Of a stretch of DNA of 64,000 nt, positions 21,586-33,412 are shown piece by piece. Numbering within the stretch: position 1 is the stretch's first letter; each line of letters begins with the position of its first letter. The translations under genes and the position numbers were made by a program. The stretch is taken from positions 434,001 through 498,000 of the forward strand of contig NC_035790.1 of the NCBI RefSeq assembly GCF_001653235.2, in the 5' to 3' direction. Below the pieces are notes generated by a model. It was not told where the DNA came from, made no database searches, and saw nothing but the letters and a program-made list of their open reading frames with translations. This stretch comes from Pochonia chlamydosporia 170. Taxonomy: Eukaryota > Ascomycota > Sordariomycetes > Hypocreales > Clavicipitaceae.

Positions 21586-23251
21586 TGTTGACGATTTTCC
21601 GTCTCCAAAATAAGGGAATTTCGGCGATATTTCCTTGCCGTATAACCTGGGTTTGTCCTGGTTCAGAATCCAGGCCGGCTGATGAGCAGCCACGATGGGA
21701 CTCGGTATAATGTCAAATGGACCTCTTATTAGAACTAAAAATTCCTAGAGAAAATCGAATGGCACTGCACTTCTTTAGTGGACAGTTTAGTACTTATATG
21801 GTCTTACGTAAGCTAGAAAAGCCGCATACGTCGATATTCTGCAACAACCTGTGTCAACGGGAGTCGCTGTAGGGACCGCTCTACGCCATCTGGCCATTGC
21901 ATTGACCTTCGCCTTGACCAACCTTTCGTATCTGGGCATTTCCGATGATCTAATAAATCAGGGCCCCTTAAATCCCTCAAATCCCTCAAAATATCCCTAT
22001 ATAAAGAGACGTATGTTACTTTATTCCTAAAGTTAGTCAATCAAGTAAACATTTTCCAATTCAATTGTTTAACTGCCCTCAATATCTGGATTTTGGCGAT
22101 CTTGTCATATATCATCATTGTTGATCGGAGGCGAGAGAGCTCAATGGGCGCTTTGGATGTAAGGTTATTTTTGGCCAAGTATATATAGCACTTTACAATA
22201 TAACACGTAGTAAATGTGATCGCTCACAGCCAGCATTGTGTTACCATCAACGGCTAGCGATCCGGATAGGGTGTTAAAGCATGTGATAGTATCATGACAT
22301 TAGAAGCGCTGACCAGCGCGTCACTGCTATTTTCCCGATAGAGATCGCACACAATTCATCAATGGGAGTGTCTTGGCACATCAAATACTGAACCTGGTTT
22401 GATTGCTCGAATTGGGCCCTCAGGTGACATGGACAAAGGACTGCAAGCGGATATTGCGGATGGTTATGTGAGACCAGGATATTTTACCTTGCATATTATT
22501 GGGTTTTCTCTGCTAGGAGAGAGTTAGCATGTCTGGTAGAGAAGTCTAGAGATAGTAGACCAGACATGATTGCAACCCTTTTACTGATTGTCGATTGGCC
22601 ATCACGGCATTTTCCCAGTTCACCTTGATGAAGCCAAAGGTCAGCCATATTTGACGCATGTGATATGCAGTTATCGGGGCTGATATCACTATAACGGTGA
22701 CTCACCTCACCCACAGGTGGGAACATTGAATTACTGGGCTCCTTGCGTCAGCCAGTGGGGTTAGCGCCACTAATTCATGAAAACGATCTACCAATTTTAC
22801 TTGACCAATAGGCGTCCACGCTTTGAGTGCTTGGATTCCCAACTAGGAAGGTGCTTTGGCCTTGAGTTGCCATCGATTTTACTCAGTGATTTGCCCAAGG
22901 GTTCTGGGATTCAATAGTGCCCATTCACAACAGTTCAAGTTTGCCTTTTCTTGCATGTACTCATTAAATATCAAGAAGCAGGAAAAGGTCAGACTGTTGG
23001 CAAAGCGAAGGGAAGAGCACGCAAAGTATTTTAAAAAACGGAAAAAATTCTGTCTCGTTACTTCTAGATATTTGATGATGATAGACTATACTAAATTTGA
23101 CTCACAAAGTCTGCAAAGAGAGATCTATGCCTAAAGACCCTTTCTCTTACCGTGACCATTCTTGCGGTCGCAGTCTCTTATGGCCATGTACTAACTGCTA
23201 TTCGTGTGCCTTACTAACACTCTAACCTTTTTATAAGAGCCACCTAGGTAC
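21586..23251. promoter_or_regulatory. Spacer upstream of the thioesterase
   Basis: 1.7 kb without a supported gene. A 92-codon plus ORF at 22856-23134 is Lys-rich and unrecognised. The 10-bp inverted repeat at 22528-22568 with two GTCTGGT cores is the only clear structure. Confidence 0.5.
22528..22568. promoter_or_regulatory. Inverted repeat CATGTCTGGT...ACCAGACATG
   Basis: Arms 22528-22537 and 22559-22568 are perfect complements, 10 bp each, separated by 21 bp. Each arm contains the GTCTGGT core that recurs in other spacers of this cluster. It lies about 0.95 kb upstream of the thioesterase start and 0.7 kb beyond the dioxygenase stop. Confidence 0.45.
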
Positions 23252-24394
23252 TCAACGACGGCTTGGATCAAAAAGTGGAACTTCCATAGGTAGCTGTAAA
23301 TGGGATCTTAGCGAATCCATGGATGCAGCTACATGAGTGCTGCTGTAGGGCCGGCGCGTAAAAAAGATGAGCATGTCACGGGTGGCTACTCTTGACTTGT
23401 CTTCGGGGTAGACCGCCGTGAGACTATGTTTGCGCTCGTGATCTACTACCACAAGAGTGTCAAGTAGAGAGCTATGTCGTATGCGGCCGAGAATGTTGTG
23501 AGGAGACGTTTCCCGCAACGATATCCCAGTGGTTTCATCCATGTCGTGTATAAAGGTAGCGCCGCTGTTAGAGGTCATGTTTGTAGATCCAAGAAACGTC
23601 GTCATAGTGTGGTCGACACCGTCTGAGTGAACGCCTTCGAGCGCCGGTTCACCGAGAATGTCTGGTGTGGTGATTGTGCGCAAGTTAAACAGCGTGCATA
23701 CCCACTGGTTCTTAGAATAGTCGAGGTTAGGACGCAGTTTAATTGATATGCCGTTGATGACCATGGCTTTAAATACAAGAAGTGCCTGGAATACACTGTT
23801 TAATTGAAGATCGTTCTGGACCTCGTTAAAGTGTCGCAGTTTTCCCGAATCATGTCTCTTGAAATCTTCGTCCTCGGATAACATGAACGGCTGGTACTCC
23901 AGTCGACGCACTGTCTGTGTCCCAAAGTCTAAGCAGAAGCGACTATTTCGTGACTTGCGGAATGGTAGCGTAGGATCGTCTTCCAGACTGTCGCTAACAA
24001 ATGCCAGCGAGGCCACGTCTGCCTCGTGGGCTCCCAGACCGAGAAGTATGGGAAGCATATCTTTTGACCGTACAAAAATGGCTCGTTCCCGAAGATAGCG
24101 CTCCCGAAGCTTCATGACCTCTGCGACGGCCTGGTAAAAACTTGGCTTGAACATATGGCTTCCTACTTGAAGTTGTCTTGAGTCTGGTATCTTCTCATGC
24201 TTTGGCAAAGTTGGTGGTGGTATAAAATGATGCGGAATAGCATGGTGAGCTGCTACAGCTTCGACGGCTTTGTCTTTGTTTGATTCATGGAAGAAGCGCC
24301 GGCCATAACTCGCAGATGATGTGCCAATTTGCCCAATAGGCAGCTGAGTAGCTGACACCCGCACCGTTCGCAATGCTGGAGATAGTGAACCCAT
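23252..24394 (-). CDS. 2OG-Fe(II) dioxygenase (PF10014-like, amino-acid hydroxylase family)
   Basis: Single exon, 380 residues from ATG 24394. Iron ligands appear in EGVHSDGVDH (His256, Asp258) and in DHERKHSLTAV (His323), followed by the basic SRVATRDML that can bind 2-oxoglutarate. The spacing and the HxDG form fit the PF10014 family that includes bacterial L-isoleucine 4-hydroxylase (family knowledge). The first ~90 residues are variable. Such enzymes oxidise free amino acids, consuming O2 and 2-oxoglutarate. In this cluster it may hydroxylate or rearrange a branched-chain building block or the finished peptide (inference). Moderately sure of the family, unsure of the substrate. Confidence 0.8.
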   Translation of the reverse strand: MGSLSPALRTVRVSATQLPIGQIGTSSASYGRRFFHESNKDKAVEAVAAHHAIPHHFIPPPTLPKHEKIPDSRQLQVGSHMFKPSFYQAVAEVMKLRERYLRERAIFVRSKDMLPILLGLGAHEADVASLAFVSDSLEDDPTLPFRKSRNSRFCLDFGTQTVRRLEYQPFMLSEDEDFKRHDSGKLRHFNEVQNDLQLNSVFQALLVFKAMVINGISIKLRPNLDYSKNQWVCTLFNLRTITTPDILGEPALEGVHSDGVDHTMTTFLGSTNMTSNSGATFIHDMDETTGISLRETSPHNILGRIRHSSLLDTLVVVDHERKHSLTAVYPEDKSRVATRDMLIFFTRRPYSSTHVAASMDSLRSHLQLPMEVPLFDPSRR

Positions 24395-25457
24395 GGTTAA
24401 ATGCCGGGTCGTAATGCTGATGTGGTTTGTTTTGGATTTAAAGCGACTGTTTCATTTGGTCGTATGTCGCCTGCCCCCTGCTTGTTCCTTCGATGAATGG
24501 CTGCTGATTGCTCAATGCCAAAATGCGTTGCACCCGTTGATCGTTTAACCGGCTTTTCCGAGTGTATGGAGTTTACTCTGCCTAAAATTAGGAAAGGCAC
24601 AGGCACACCAACCCAAGTAATTGGTAACCCTTTCACGAAACGGCTGGCTTTTCAGGAAAAGTTTCCCTCCCACAATTGCCAAAGTCGAAGCCAAGAAAAT
24701 GATAAAGATCAGTTGATCTAAGAAATACAGTTCTTGGCGGAATGAGTATCTAAGAGGTTACGACTCCTAGCATAGCATTCTATAAATGGATTAATTATTC
24801 GTTTGTTGAGCCAGCAACTCAATTTAAAAGCGCTAAACAAAATTAAAAAAATTCTTGGACACAAAAGTGTCAGGTGTGCTGATTTGGCGTCTGATGTCAG
24901 ACAGATGCTGAGCTTATCAGATCAAGCCGACCATATTACGGCGTTCTGCCTAGCGTTGGTTCTTAGTAAGTGTTGACAGTTAACTACAACCTTGAAAATG
25001 AAGTTCCACAAAGGCTGTGCTGGTGGATCACTCACAACACCAGGGCAAAAGTTTCATCAGCAGGATGAATCGAACGATGCATAGCCTAGAAGGCTTTTAG
25101 AAGGTCATTCTATTTGGATACATCAGCTACGTGATGCAATGATCTATTCTGCCATCCTACAGATGTGAAACCCAAGTATGGGCTGATCGGCGTTTGACAT
25201 AACTTTCGCTTCGGAGTAGTTGCTTTCTAGTTTGCAGAAATATCGCATCGTATCCAATAAGATGGGGGAGTAGACCTTTACGCGAAATAGTGGATTACAC
25301 CAGTTCAATGGCTCACAGGCAGTTGCTTCTGCATCTGCCAATGATGGTGACGTCACATAGGCCCCTTGAAAATGTATACTTGAGCATAAAATATAGTCAA
25401 TAATCTTGTAAGCCGAACCAAACCAATTCCGTGATGCATGCTCCTGTGTGATCAACT
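24395..25457. other. Spacer between the ABC transporter 3' end and the dioxygenase start
   Basis: No gene supported. A 103-codon minus ORF directly after the ABC stop (25144-25455) has no recognisable domain. No GTCTGGT copy seen. Confidence 0.5.
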
Positions 25458-28400
25458 CTAAACACTCGTTTCGTCGATTTCCAGTGCATAACCTTCTCCA
25501 GAAACATTGAGTATTTTCCCCTGGTCCAACGTAATCACGACATCCGCGTCAGATACCATGTCCATTCTATGTGCAATCATGATCATAGTGCAGCCAGATT
25601 TGGAAAACTGGTCAAAGACTTGCTGCGCACGTTGCTCGGTTTCTCGATCCATGCTACTGGTGGCTTCATCGATGAGAATAATTCGGCTTTTTGTGAGTTC
25701 ATTGTGTAAAACCGCACGCGTCAAGCAGAGTAATTGCGTTTCTCCTGCTGAGAGTTTTAACTCTGCAATGTCCGTATCAAGACCTCCTCTCTGTTGGATG
25801 GATTCCTGTAGACCCACGCGAGTTAACGCAGCCATCAGAACAGTATCATCGACCGGATGGGAACCTTGAGATGTAAAGGGGCACAGGTTAGTTCGGACAG
25901 ATCCAGGCATGGCAACTGGATCTTGAGTAAGTGTGGTGATGTGAGATCGAAGGCGATTCAAAGAGACGCTGGTGGTGTCAACACCATCTATCCGTATGGA
26001 GCCAGAGAATCTGAGCAGCCTAAGTAGAGCAAGGACAAACGAGCTTTTGCCACTTTAGTGCTAGAGTTAGCCACTATTCATAGGAAGTCAACATTGCCAA
26101 GCAAAGGGAACACGTACCTTCCTGTTCGGCCGATGACACCAACCTTTTGGCCAGGTCTAATAACGATAGAAATATCGTCCAAGACGGCATTCGCTGACGC
26201 ATCATCCATGCTTCCTGAAGTTAGCCTTGTTAAGCCCCAAAAACGACTTCATTCACGTGAAAATCTTTCCAAGTACTCACTCGTATTTAGCCTCAAGGTG
26301 ATCGATCTCGATCTTCCCAGGACTGGGCCAGGACTCTGGCGGGGTTGAGGGCTCTGCAACTTCATGCTCAACTGGCGTTTCGAGCACATAGCTCCTCAGC
26401 CGGGTAATGGCCCCCAATGACGTTTCAAGATTAGTCCACTGTTGGATGAGAAGAGACAGGTTTTCACCGTATCCAATCATATTGACCAGAGCGAGCCCAA
26501 TAGAAGTTTGGGTCGATATGTTTCCAACCTTGAGCGCAAGAGTAACAAGAGTGATGGCTATGCATAAAACAAACATATCAAGAGAGAGCGTAAGCCAACG
26601 CTGAATGCAAAACATAAGATAGTAGGGCCGCTGTGAGCGATTCAGCAGCTGTAGACCGTAGTCTAGAAACTTGGATTGCCAGCTGAAAGCCCGAATATGC
26701 TGGATGCCAGATGCTACCTCAGAGAATATCGTGTAGAGCGGTGATTTAGCCTCAAGATCGAGGTGCCGCATTTGGCGGGATGTGCGTAGATAGAAGCTCT
26801 GAAGCAAGTAAAGCGCCACAACTAAGACAGGGATCATTGCAGCCGCGTATTTTGCACCAGAAGAAATGATAGCGATGGTAGCAATGTTGGTTAGTCCAAC
26901 TAGAGTCATAAGTCAGCTTTGAGGCACTTCAATCTTAAGAATGGATTGTAGTGATAAACTCTCAAGTTTCATTCGGTGTCAACATACGGAACGTTACCAG
27001 GAAGAACGATATCGGCAACTCTTGACTGACTAATGTCATATCTTGGCTAAACCTGTGATCACCAAAACGTTAGCTCCGTGTGTACGAATGCATTTTCTGT
27101 GAGGGAGAGTTAGGATATCCCATACCTGTTCAATGTGTTTCCAGTATCAATGCGAGTTAGGTGCCACAGAGGCTGCCTATTACATGCCACCGTTGTTAAA
27201 CCCCTTACATGTTCCTGGTTATATGTGTGACTCGGCCGTACTAACCTCATTACAATATCCAATAGGGTCCAGTGCAGGTTCTCAGCCGACTTGGGTACGA
27301 GCTTTAACATGAAGAATCTGGAAAGGAAGTATTAGTTGGCGGTTGGGAACGCCGGGGAGAAGGGGATGGGGAACATACGCAAGCGCCACAATTCCGAGAA
27401 ACAGTCCAAGGATGGCCCAGCCTGCATACCCAATAAAGTACAGGTTATTGTTCGGGTCTCTGTCTAACCATACCCTAACCCAAATATCTGTCGTGACGAT
27501 GTACCGCATTAGTTTTACTCTACGGTGTAATATCCAGACACGGAACGGAATGTTGTGTATCACTTACTGGGCATTTGACTGGCGCCAATATAGACCGCAG
27601 CAAGGAAGAACCAAGTTGCGATAGTGAGCTTGCCAATCGACTGGAAATAAAACTTGTACAAAGAAAGATCTCCACCTTGGCGTTGGGCATCACTGTCACT
27701 GACATGCTTGGTCGAAGTGTCATGGTTCTGCTCATCCGAAGACGGCGCCAGAGTAGACGAAGATTCTCGATTGCCGTATACCTCGTCATTTTGATTGGGT
27801 TCGCTCTTATCACCCATCGGTCGCAAATTTGTATCGCAGGTTTCGAAACGTATTGTACCTCCTGGTAATATCTCGACCTGGAAGTCGGCCGAGGAGGCAT
27901 GAGAAACTAGATATATATGTGATGAGCAACGTATGAGCCTGACCATGTCCAAGAGAAAATACCTACCACTATGAGTTGCCAAAACAACGGTCGTTCCGCT
28001 CTTACGCAAGATTCCTTTCGGTCCCAGTAGTCGTGAGAAAACGGTAGAAGAGGTGCGCTGATCTAGCGCACTGAAGCAATCGTCCAGCACAACGATTCGT
28101 TGTCGAGAATAGACCGCTCTTGCCATAGCCTGATAAAAGTTAGCATGTGAGAGTTATAAGTGATACATGACATACTAGTCGCTGTTTCTGGCCCCCACTG
28201 AGTCTCGATCCTCCACTCCCTGCGATGGTGTCGCGGCCTTGCGGAAGCTCATTGAGGTCTTCGTTCAGGGCACAGGCGTGTACGACAGTATTGTACCAAG
28301 TTTCGTCCAAATCTTCGGGGCCGACAATGTTGTCCTTAATCGATGTGTTTCTTAGCCAAGTCGCCTGCCCACAATACGCAATACTTGGACTGCTGGTATT

Positions 28401-30785
28401 TACTGTCCCTTGACTCAGCTCTACTTCGCCTAAAATTGCTTTCAGCAGTGTCGATTTGCCAGATCCAACAGGACCGGTGATAACAGTAAAGCTTGATCGC
28501 GGGAGCACCAAATTGAGGTCTTTAAGAACGGGCTCGGTCGTGGATTCGAAAGCCACCAATACCCCTTCAAAACGAATTTCGGCCCCAGGCCCTTTCTCTG
28601 CGAGTTGCTGCATTTGCTGTGGGCTAGCCTCTCGGTCATCTTTGTCTGCAGTGCTAGCGGTTACGTCACGATATCCATTTCTCTCAGGCAAAAGAAGGAA
28701 TCCTTGAATTCGCGTAAAGCATCCAGAGATGCTCCAAAGCACGGGAAACCCCATGAGGAGTATGGTAAAGGGCTGCGCAACAAGAGTGATAATGGACAAT
28801 GTGGTGAATGCCTCAGCAGCTGAGAAACCGGACCCCAGCTGTGTCCAGAACAAGCTGCCAGCGATAACTAGCACCGGTGCAATGGAAAGGCTAAATGTTC
28901 CTGCAAAAGCATAAGCCACAACTTCGCCATCCGTCTCAGAACTGGGATACTTACCGATCGAATACATGATAACGACCAGGGCTCTGTATTTCTTAGAGAA
29001 ATTCATCTCGATGACTCGAAGATTTTGTATGTGATCAAAGAACCAGGGGCCAAGACCCATCATTTTTATTCCTTTCAGTTGTGCCAGTGTATCGGAGGTT
29101 GTGGCCACTCGCTCTTGGACCTTTTGATTCCAAGCTACTTTCGCTGGGGCTAACTTGGTGGCGAGGATCATCGAAGCAACCGTGGTAACTGTCAAGGTAG
29201 TGTGAGCCAAGTGATTGCAAACGTCCGATACAAGTCGTATCGTCTAATAAGGGAGTATTACTTAGAGCTGGAATGGCTACCAAAAATGTTGCGCCGCCCA
29301 CGTATCTAGACAGGATGAATGCTCCGACTCCGATTTCGACCATGCTAGCCCATGTGTCGTGCATACCCTCCAGCGCTATAGCTATGCTATCAATATCGGT
29401 ACTCATGTGAGTCACCGCAGCTGAAGCAGTCACATCGGATTGTAGTCGGAAAATCTTCTTGTAAATTAAGGCGACAAGGGCTCCTCGTAGCATGGTGATG
29501 TATCGGTAGTTTAAATGGATATAGCAACCTCGTGATAGCTGATACCGCTGGTTAGATGATCGTGCTCCAAAGATAGTGACTCAGTTAGCATAAGGATCTG
29601 GAAGCAATATAACGTACTCCGATCCCCAAGTAGATAAGCACAGTAGCCCCGATGAGTCCATTTGCAGAGTTGGCTGGTAGATCTGGATCACCAACAGCTT
29701 CGACAATCCTGCGTAGAAGAAATGGTTGCGACAAGGTAAAAGCGGAAAACATAATCCTAGGCACGACAACGGCCAGCACCGGTCGTGCGAAAACCTTCGC
29801 TGACGCTTTGAGGAGGGCATTATTGGAGTTCTTATCGGCTGAGTCAATGTTATTAGTAGAGGCCAAAAGGCAACATACACAGCCGACTCACCGGTCTCCC
29901 AAGCTTTATCTACACGAGCGAGTAAAGCGTTCGACTCAAAATCGGATCCGATGTTCTGCAAGTTGTCAACGAGCAGCATGGACCGGAATCCAGCAATCAG
30001 AGTGGAATTCAGCCAGATAAAAAGGCGGCGGTTCCAGAATCCGCTGCCGGCTTCTCGGCTCGTCGCGTCACGGTCGCTGCTTTGGTAAAATAGCTTTCGC
30101 TTTGGAAGTTCTTCCAGAAAAAGCAGACAAAATCTCAGCACGAGTGTAGATATGAGGACGTATCCCTCTCCATGCAGCCCTGGACGTCTGAGGAGAGACC
30201 GTACGGTCGCAATGTCAAGAAGAATAGTCAAAGCCAAGTATATACTGAGAATAGCGGACAGGCGCACCGAATGTCGGTGTTGACTCCATAACAGAGCCAG
30301 AATACAGATTGAGGCTAGAAGTGAGAGCGCTGCCGCAGCTACAGACGTCCCTTTCTGGTGTTCGAACGATGTCCGACACCACAAAACTAAGTTTGCTACA
30401 TCGACGGAAACGAGTGAAGTACCAGTTGCCTGTCAGGTCCAGGCCGGCGGTATGTTAGCACAGTAGAGGGCCAAAAGACAAGGAGGGACTCTCGGGGGCC
30501 CTGAAACAGCAGTATCGCATGCCGATGTTTATAGATATGATGATAAAGGGAAATGTAATTCACAATGAAACTACTCACCAGCTTTGCCCATAGAAGCAAC
30601 CCTGGACGCACTCGAGCAGGTTTACGGAACAGCCGATACACAGAGAGTGGCGTTACACACACAAAAATAACCGTTGGCACAATCGTCATTACCACATGCT
30701 CAAATGTGAGCGTGAAGTCGAACTGGCCATTCAGTTGTGGCCCAAACGAATCATCGCCAGCGGTGACGCTCGAGTTGGTGGCCAT
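25458..30785 (-). CDS. ABCC-type (multidrug-resistance-associated) ABC transporter, 15 exons
   Basis: Hand-built exons (complement): 30579-30785, 30429-29892, 29838-29614, 29579-29262, 29188-28955, 28900-28176, 28129-27967, 27906-27568, 27487-27379, 27317-27246, 27176-27126, 27052-26988, 26899-26281, 26210-26118, 26052-25458. Every junction is phase-consistent and the protein is 1,450 residues, typical for fungal ABCC. Layout: N-terminal membrane region, TMD1 (YRYITMLRGALVALIYKK), NBD1 with Walker A GPVGSGKS, signature RLSGGQKQR and Walker B VVLDDCFSALD, TMD2 (HLTRIDTGNTLNRFSQDMTL), NBD2 with Walker A GRTGSGKSS split by intron 14, and Walker B ILIDEATSSMD. Odd points: NBD1 has Asp for the catalytic Glu, as is common in ABCC, and the NBD2 signature is LSAGETQLL rather than LSGGQ. 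Intron 5 (54 bp) keeps the frame open. Likely exports the peptide or protects the host (inference). Confidence 0.9.
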
Positions 30786-31226
30786 GAAGGGCTACCAGCT
30801 TATTGATGGCAAGTATCGAGCTTCAGGCAATGTTCCTTTTGCTATGATCTGCTGCAGACTGGGGAGCAAGCATAGCAAGGAACAAGAAGCAGGGAAGTAA
30901 GTGGTGAAGAAGAAGATACACATGCAAATACGACACTTGTCTACGTGACGACTTTGGTGTGGCGTTGGTTGAAGTGCCTGAATACCTCAATAGGCTGTAT
31001 AGTTGCCTCCAGACCAGGCACCTTATTACATGCCTAGGCATGTATCTAGACATCTATCCTTGCCGCCAGCAGCATGCACAAGGAGCCAAGAACTCTGTCA
31101 TTTCTGGCCTGTAGCTTTCCCATCGGCTAGCTGAACCGATCATGGGCAACGCATCATCCAGCTGCCCTTTTGAGCATTCTTAGCGCTTCTTGTGGTCTGG
31201 AACCTTGAAACGTCAACTCGGACAGC

Positions 31227-31245
31227 CTCCGCCGATGCGGCGGAG
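31227..31245. promoter_or_regulatory. 19-bp GC-rich palindrome CTCCGCCGATGCGGCGGAG
   Basis: Perfect 8-bp arms around a 3-bp centre, in an AT-richer spacer 0.44 kb upstream of the ABC transporter start. Contains CCG and CGG triplets. Candidate dimeric regulator site; its sequence differs from the palindrome at 7619. Confidence 0.4.
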
Positions 31246-32208
31246 ACCTAGTCAAGCATTTTTCAAGCTGGGCCAGGCTGGCCCATTGTTAATCTCACAC
31301 CCTCTGTGCCAGGTTCTGCGCTAATCTCGGCCGATGTTGATGGCGCGGATCACTGATGGGACGGCGCTAAAAGCTGACAGCATGCATTTTGGATTTCATT
31401 TACAAACCAACTGCCCTAATCTTCGTTGGCTGAGTAGCTGCCTGACAGATTGACGAGTTTACTGCATCGAGCTGTCTTGTCGGACGGGAGACAATATCGC
31501 TTTAACAATGACTTTACAGGATGCGCATTCTTAGAGACACTTATCCATGTCAAAGTGTGGAAATTTAATTGATGTAGCCTCTATTCTTCATAGATTTAGG
31601 ACTACCAGAGGACCTACCTATCTACATAATACTCGTCTTTGACACGCACAAAATTGCCGTCGTACTTTTGTTGTAGGGTAGGACACTCTCACTATGTTAT
31701 TAAGGTACGGGATGGGCTGGTGTGCAATGCTCTGTCAGGCTTAAATGAGGAAGAGTCTATCGTGTGTGAATGTTAAGAGAAACCAGAATCAAGAGTGCAT
31801 AAATTAATAAACCAATTCCGCCCTGCCAGCTGTCATTATCCCGTGACTGGCGAATCAAGTCCCATGATATGTTCAACGATGATGTCAAACTACGTCACTA
31901 TCAAGGACAAAGAAGCATGCTCAACGCCCGGGACAGGAACGCCGGGATTTGGAGTCCCTGTTCAATGCAATAATAGAAAAGATTCGAGTGCTTCTGCGAT
32001 TCCAAGCTAAACCACTGCGTTTGTATGCCTTGAAATGGCCATTTGTAGTTCTTACTGAACCCCTATTGGCAGCGTTCCATTGGCACCTGATATCATTCCC
32101 GAAGACTACTTGCCTTTGGAAGACTACTTGCAAAAAGAAAGAGCCTTGACCGTCTGAATTGGGATCTGGGCCCTGGCAAGTGACAGCCACCGGTACCGAT
32201 CTTGCATG

Positions 32209-32215
32209 GTCTGGT
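32209..32215 (+). promoter_or_regulatory. GTCTGGT element upstream of NRPS2
   Basis: Single copy in context ATGGTCTGGTATA, 1.2 kb before the NRPS2 ATG. It shares the 9-mer GGTCTGGTA with the site at 15115-15123 and, on the complement, with 8052-8060. Confidence 0.3.
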
Positions 32216-33412
32216 ATAGAAGAGCCGAATCACTCTACACTCGGATGCATCCTTCAAATATTGCCATAACACCTTTCGAGATTTTATTCTGCTAGTGGCT
32301 CTTTTTCACAAGAACCTGGTGTGATTGGGTGTACAGTGGAAATCGAACACTCCAGCAGGGAAATGCTCCCCAGATCTTTGGCAAGATGGGAAACACAATT
32401 GAACTCCATTGAGAACTGATGAGGTTTCACTCATATTCACCTACTGGCATTTGAAACGTGCCAAAAAGTTATACCCTAGCGCTACCACGCGGGCTGCCCG
32501 CAAAGAATTTGGCTCTGTACATCAACTGAGTTTAAAATGTTGAAAACTAACTATCTATCAACATGAGTGTGTACATGACATATTGCCCATTTTTTCTAAA
32601 AGTTGCTGATCGCTACCATCTTTCTCTACTACCAGCAGGAGCCAATTATTAAGTCGCGAGGCACATGGAGCAGTATTCTCAAGTAAGTCTTGGATTACTT
32701 GGCTTCAAACATTGAAGCCCCCGGATTCAATGCTCTCATTATAAGTATCTGCGCATTTTGCCCCACTCGACTCTCTAGGAACAATCACCCTGCACATGTG
32801 GAGTAATTTGCTGGGTAAGATCTTAGTGTCCGAGGACGGCTGCTATTGAAGGGTCTTCAGAACCGATTACTGTCATAATCATTGGTTTGGGCTGACAGGC
32901 CAAGCAGTGCTTGGCTAGATTGTGGAGCCACAGAACATTTGTCGGGGATTCAAGATGTGTGAGAAGAGTCTTGTTGTCGTCTAAGCCATAGGAGTAAACG
33001 TCGTGTATTTCTAAGAGCGGGAATAGCTGATTCAAGTAGTTTGTCTGACATCGTTACATGTAGCCAATAAAATAATTTGAGACAAAGAAGGGACACTAGA
33101 CTCCACTACACACGCATGGTAGACGCAGCCTCGTAAACTTTGTCGCATGCTGTAGCTGTAGCTGGTGCATTTGCAAATTCAGGGTCATTCTTAGACGTCG
33201 GTTCCAAAAGCTTTGAGGATTGGCGCAGCCTTGGTGCTTAACAGAGCTTTGATGCAATAATATCGTCCAAATAACTCGAACATCGATCGATTGAGCTCTC
33301 TCAGTTTTGCGTTCCTCGAAACCGACACTTTCACCACTAAACTTAACGATTATACTGTTGTACAGTCGCAGAAAACTGCACGAATAAACTCGAGTCGCAT
33401 ATAGTAGCCAAT

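Larger units (their letters stand above)
30786..33412. promoter_or_regulatory. Divergent promoter region of the ABC transporter and NRPS2
   Basis: 2.6 kb with no supported gene. A 70-codon minus ORF (32823-33035) would have to start with TTG. Contains a GC-rich palindrome at 31227-31245 and a GTCTGGT at 32209-32215. Both flanking genes point outward. Confidence 0.55.

Noticed and set aside
21586..21693. Longer thioesterase N-terminus from 21693
   Set aside because: The first codon is GTG, a stop lies upstream in frame, and the family alignment starts near the ATG at 21585.
22856..23134. 92-codon Lys-rich plus ORF
   Set aside because: Low-complexity basic stretch in AT-rich DNA; no domain and no promoter-like context.
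28901..28954. Reading straight through 28901-28954 in the ABC gene
   Set aside because: The 54 bp are open in frame but have GTAAGT and TTTTGCAG ends, and removing them restores the family pattern (MYSIGTFSLSIAPVL).
32823..33035. 70-codon minus ORF upstream of NRPS2
   Set aside because: Starts with TTG and has no recognised domain.
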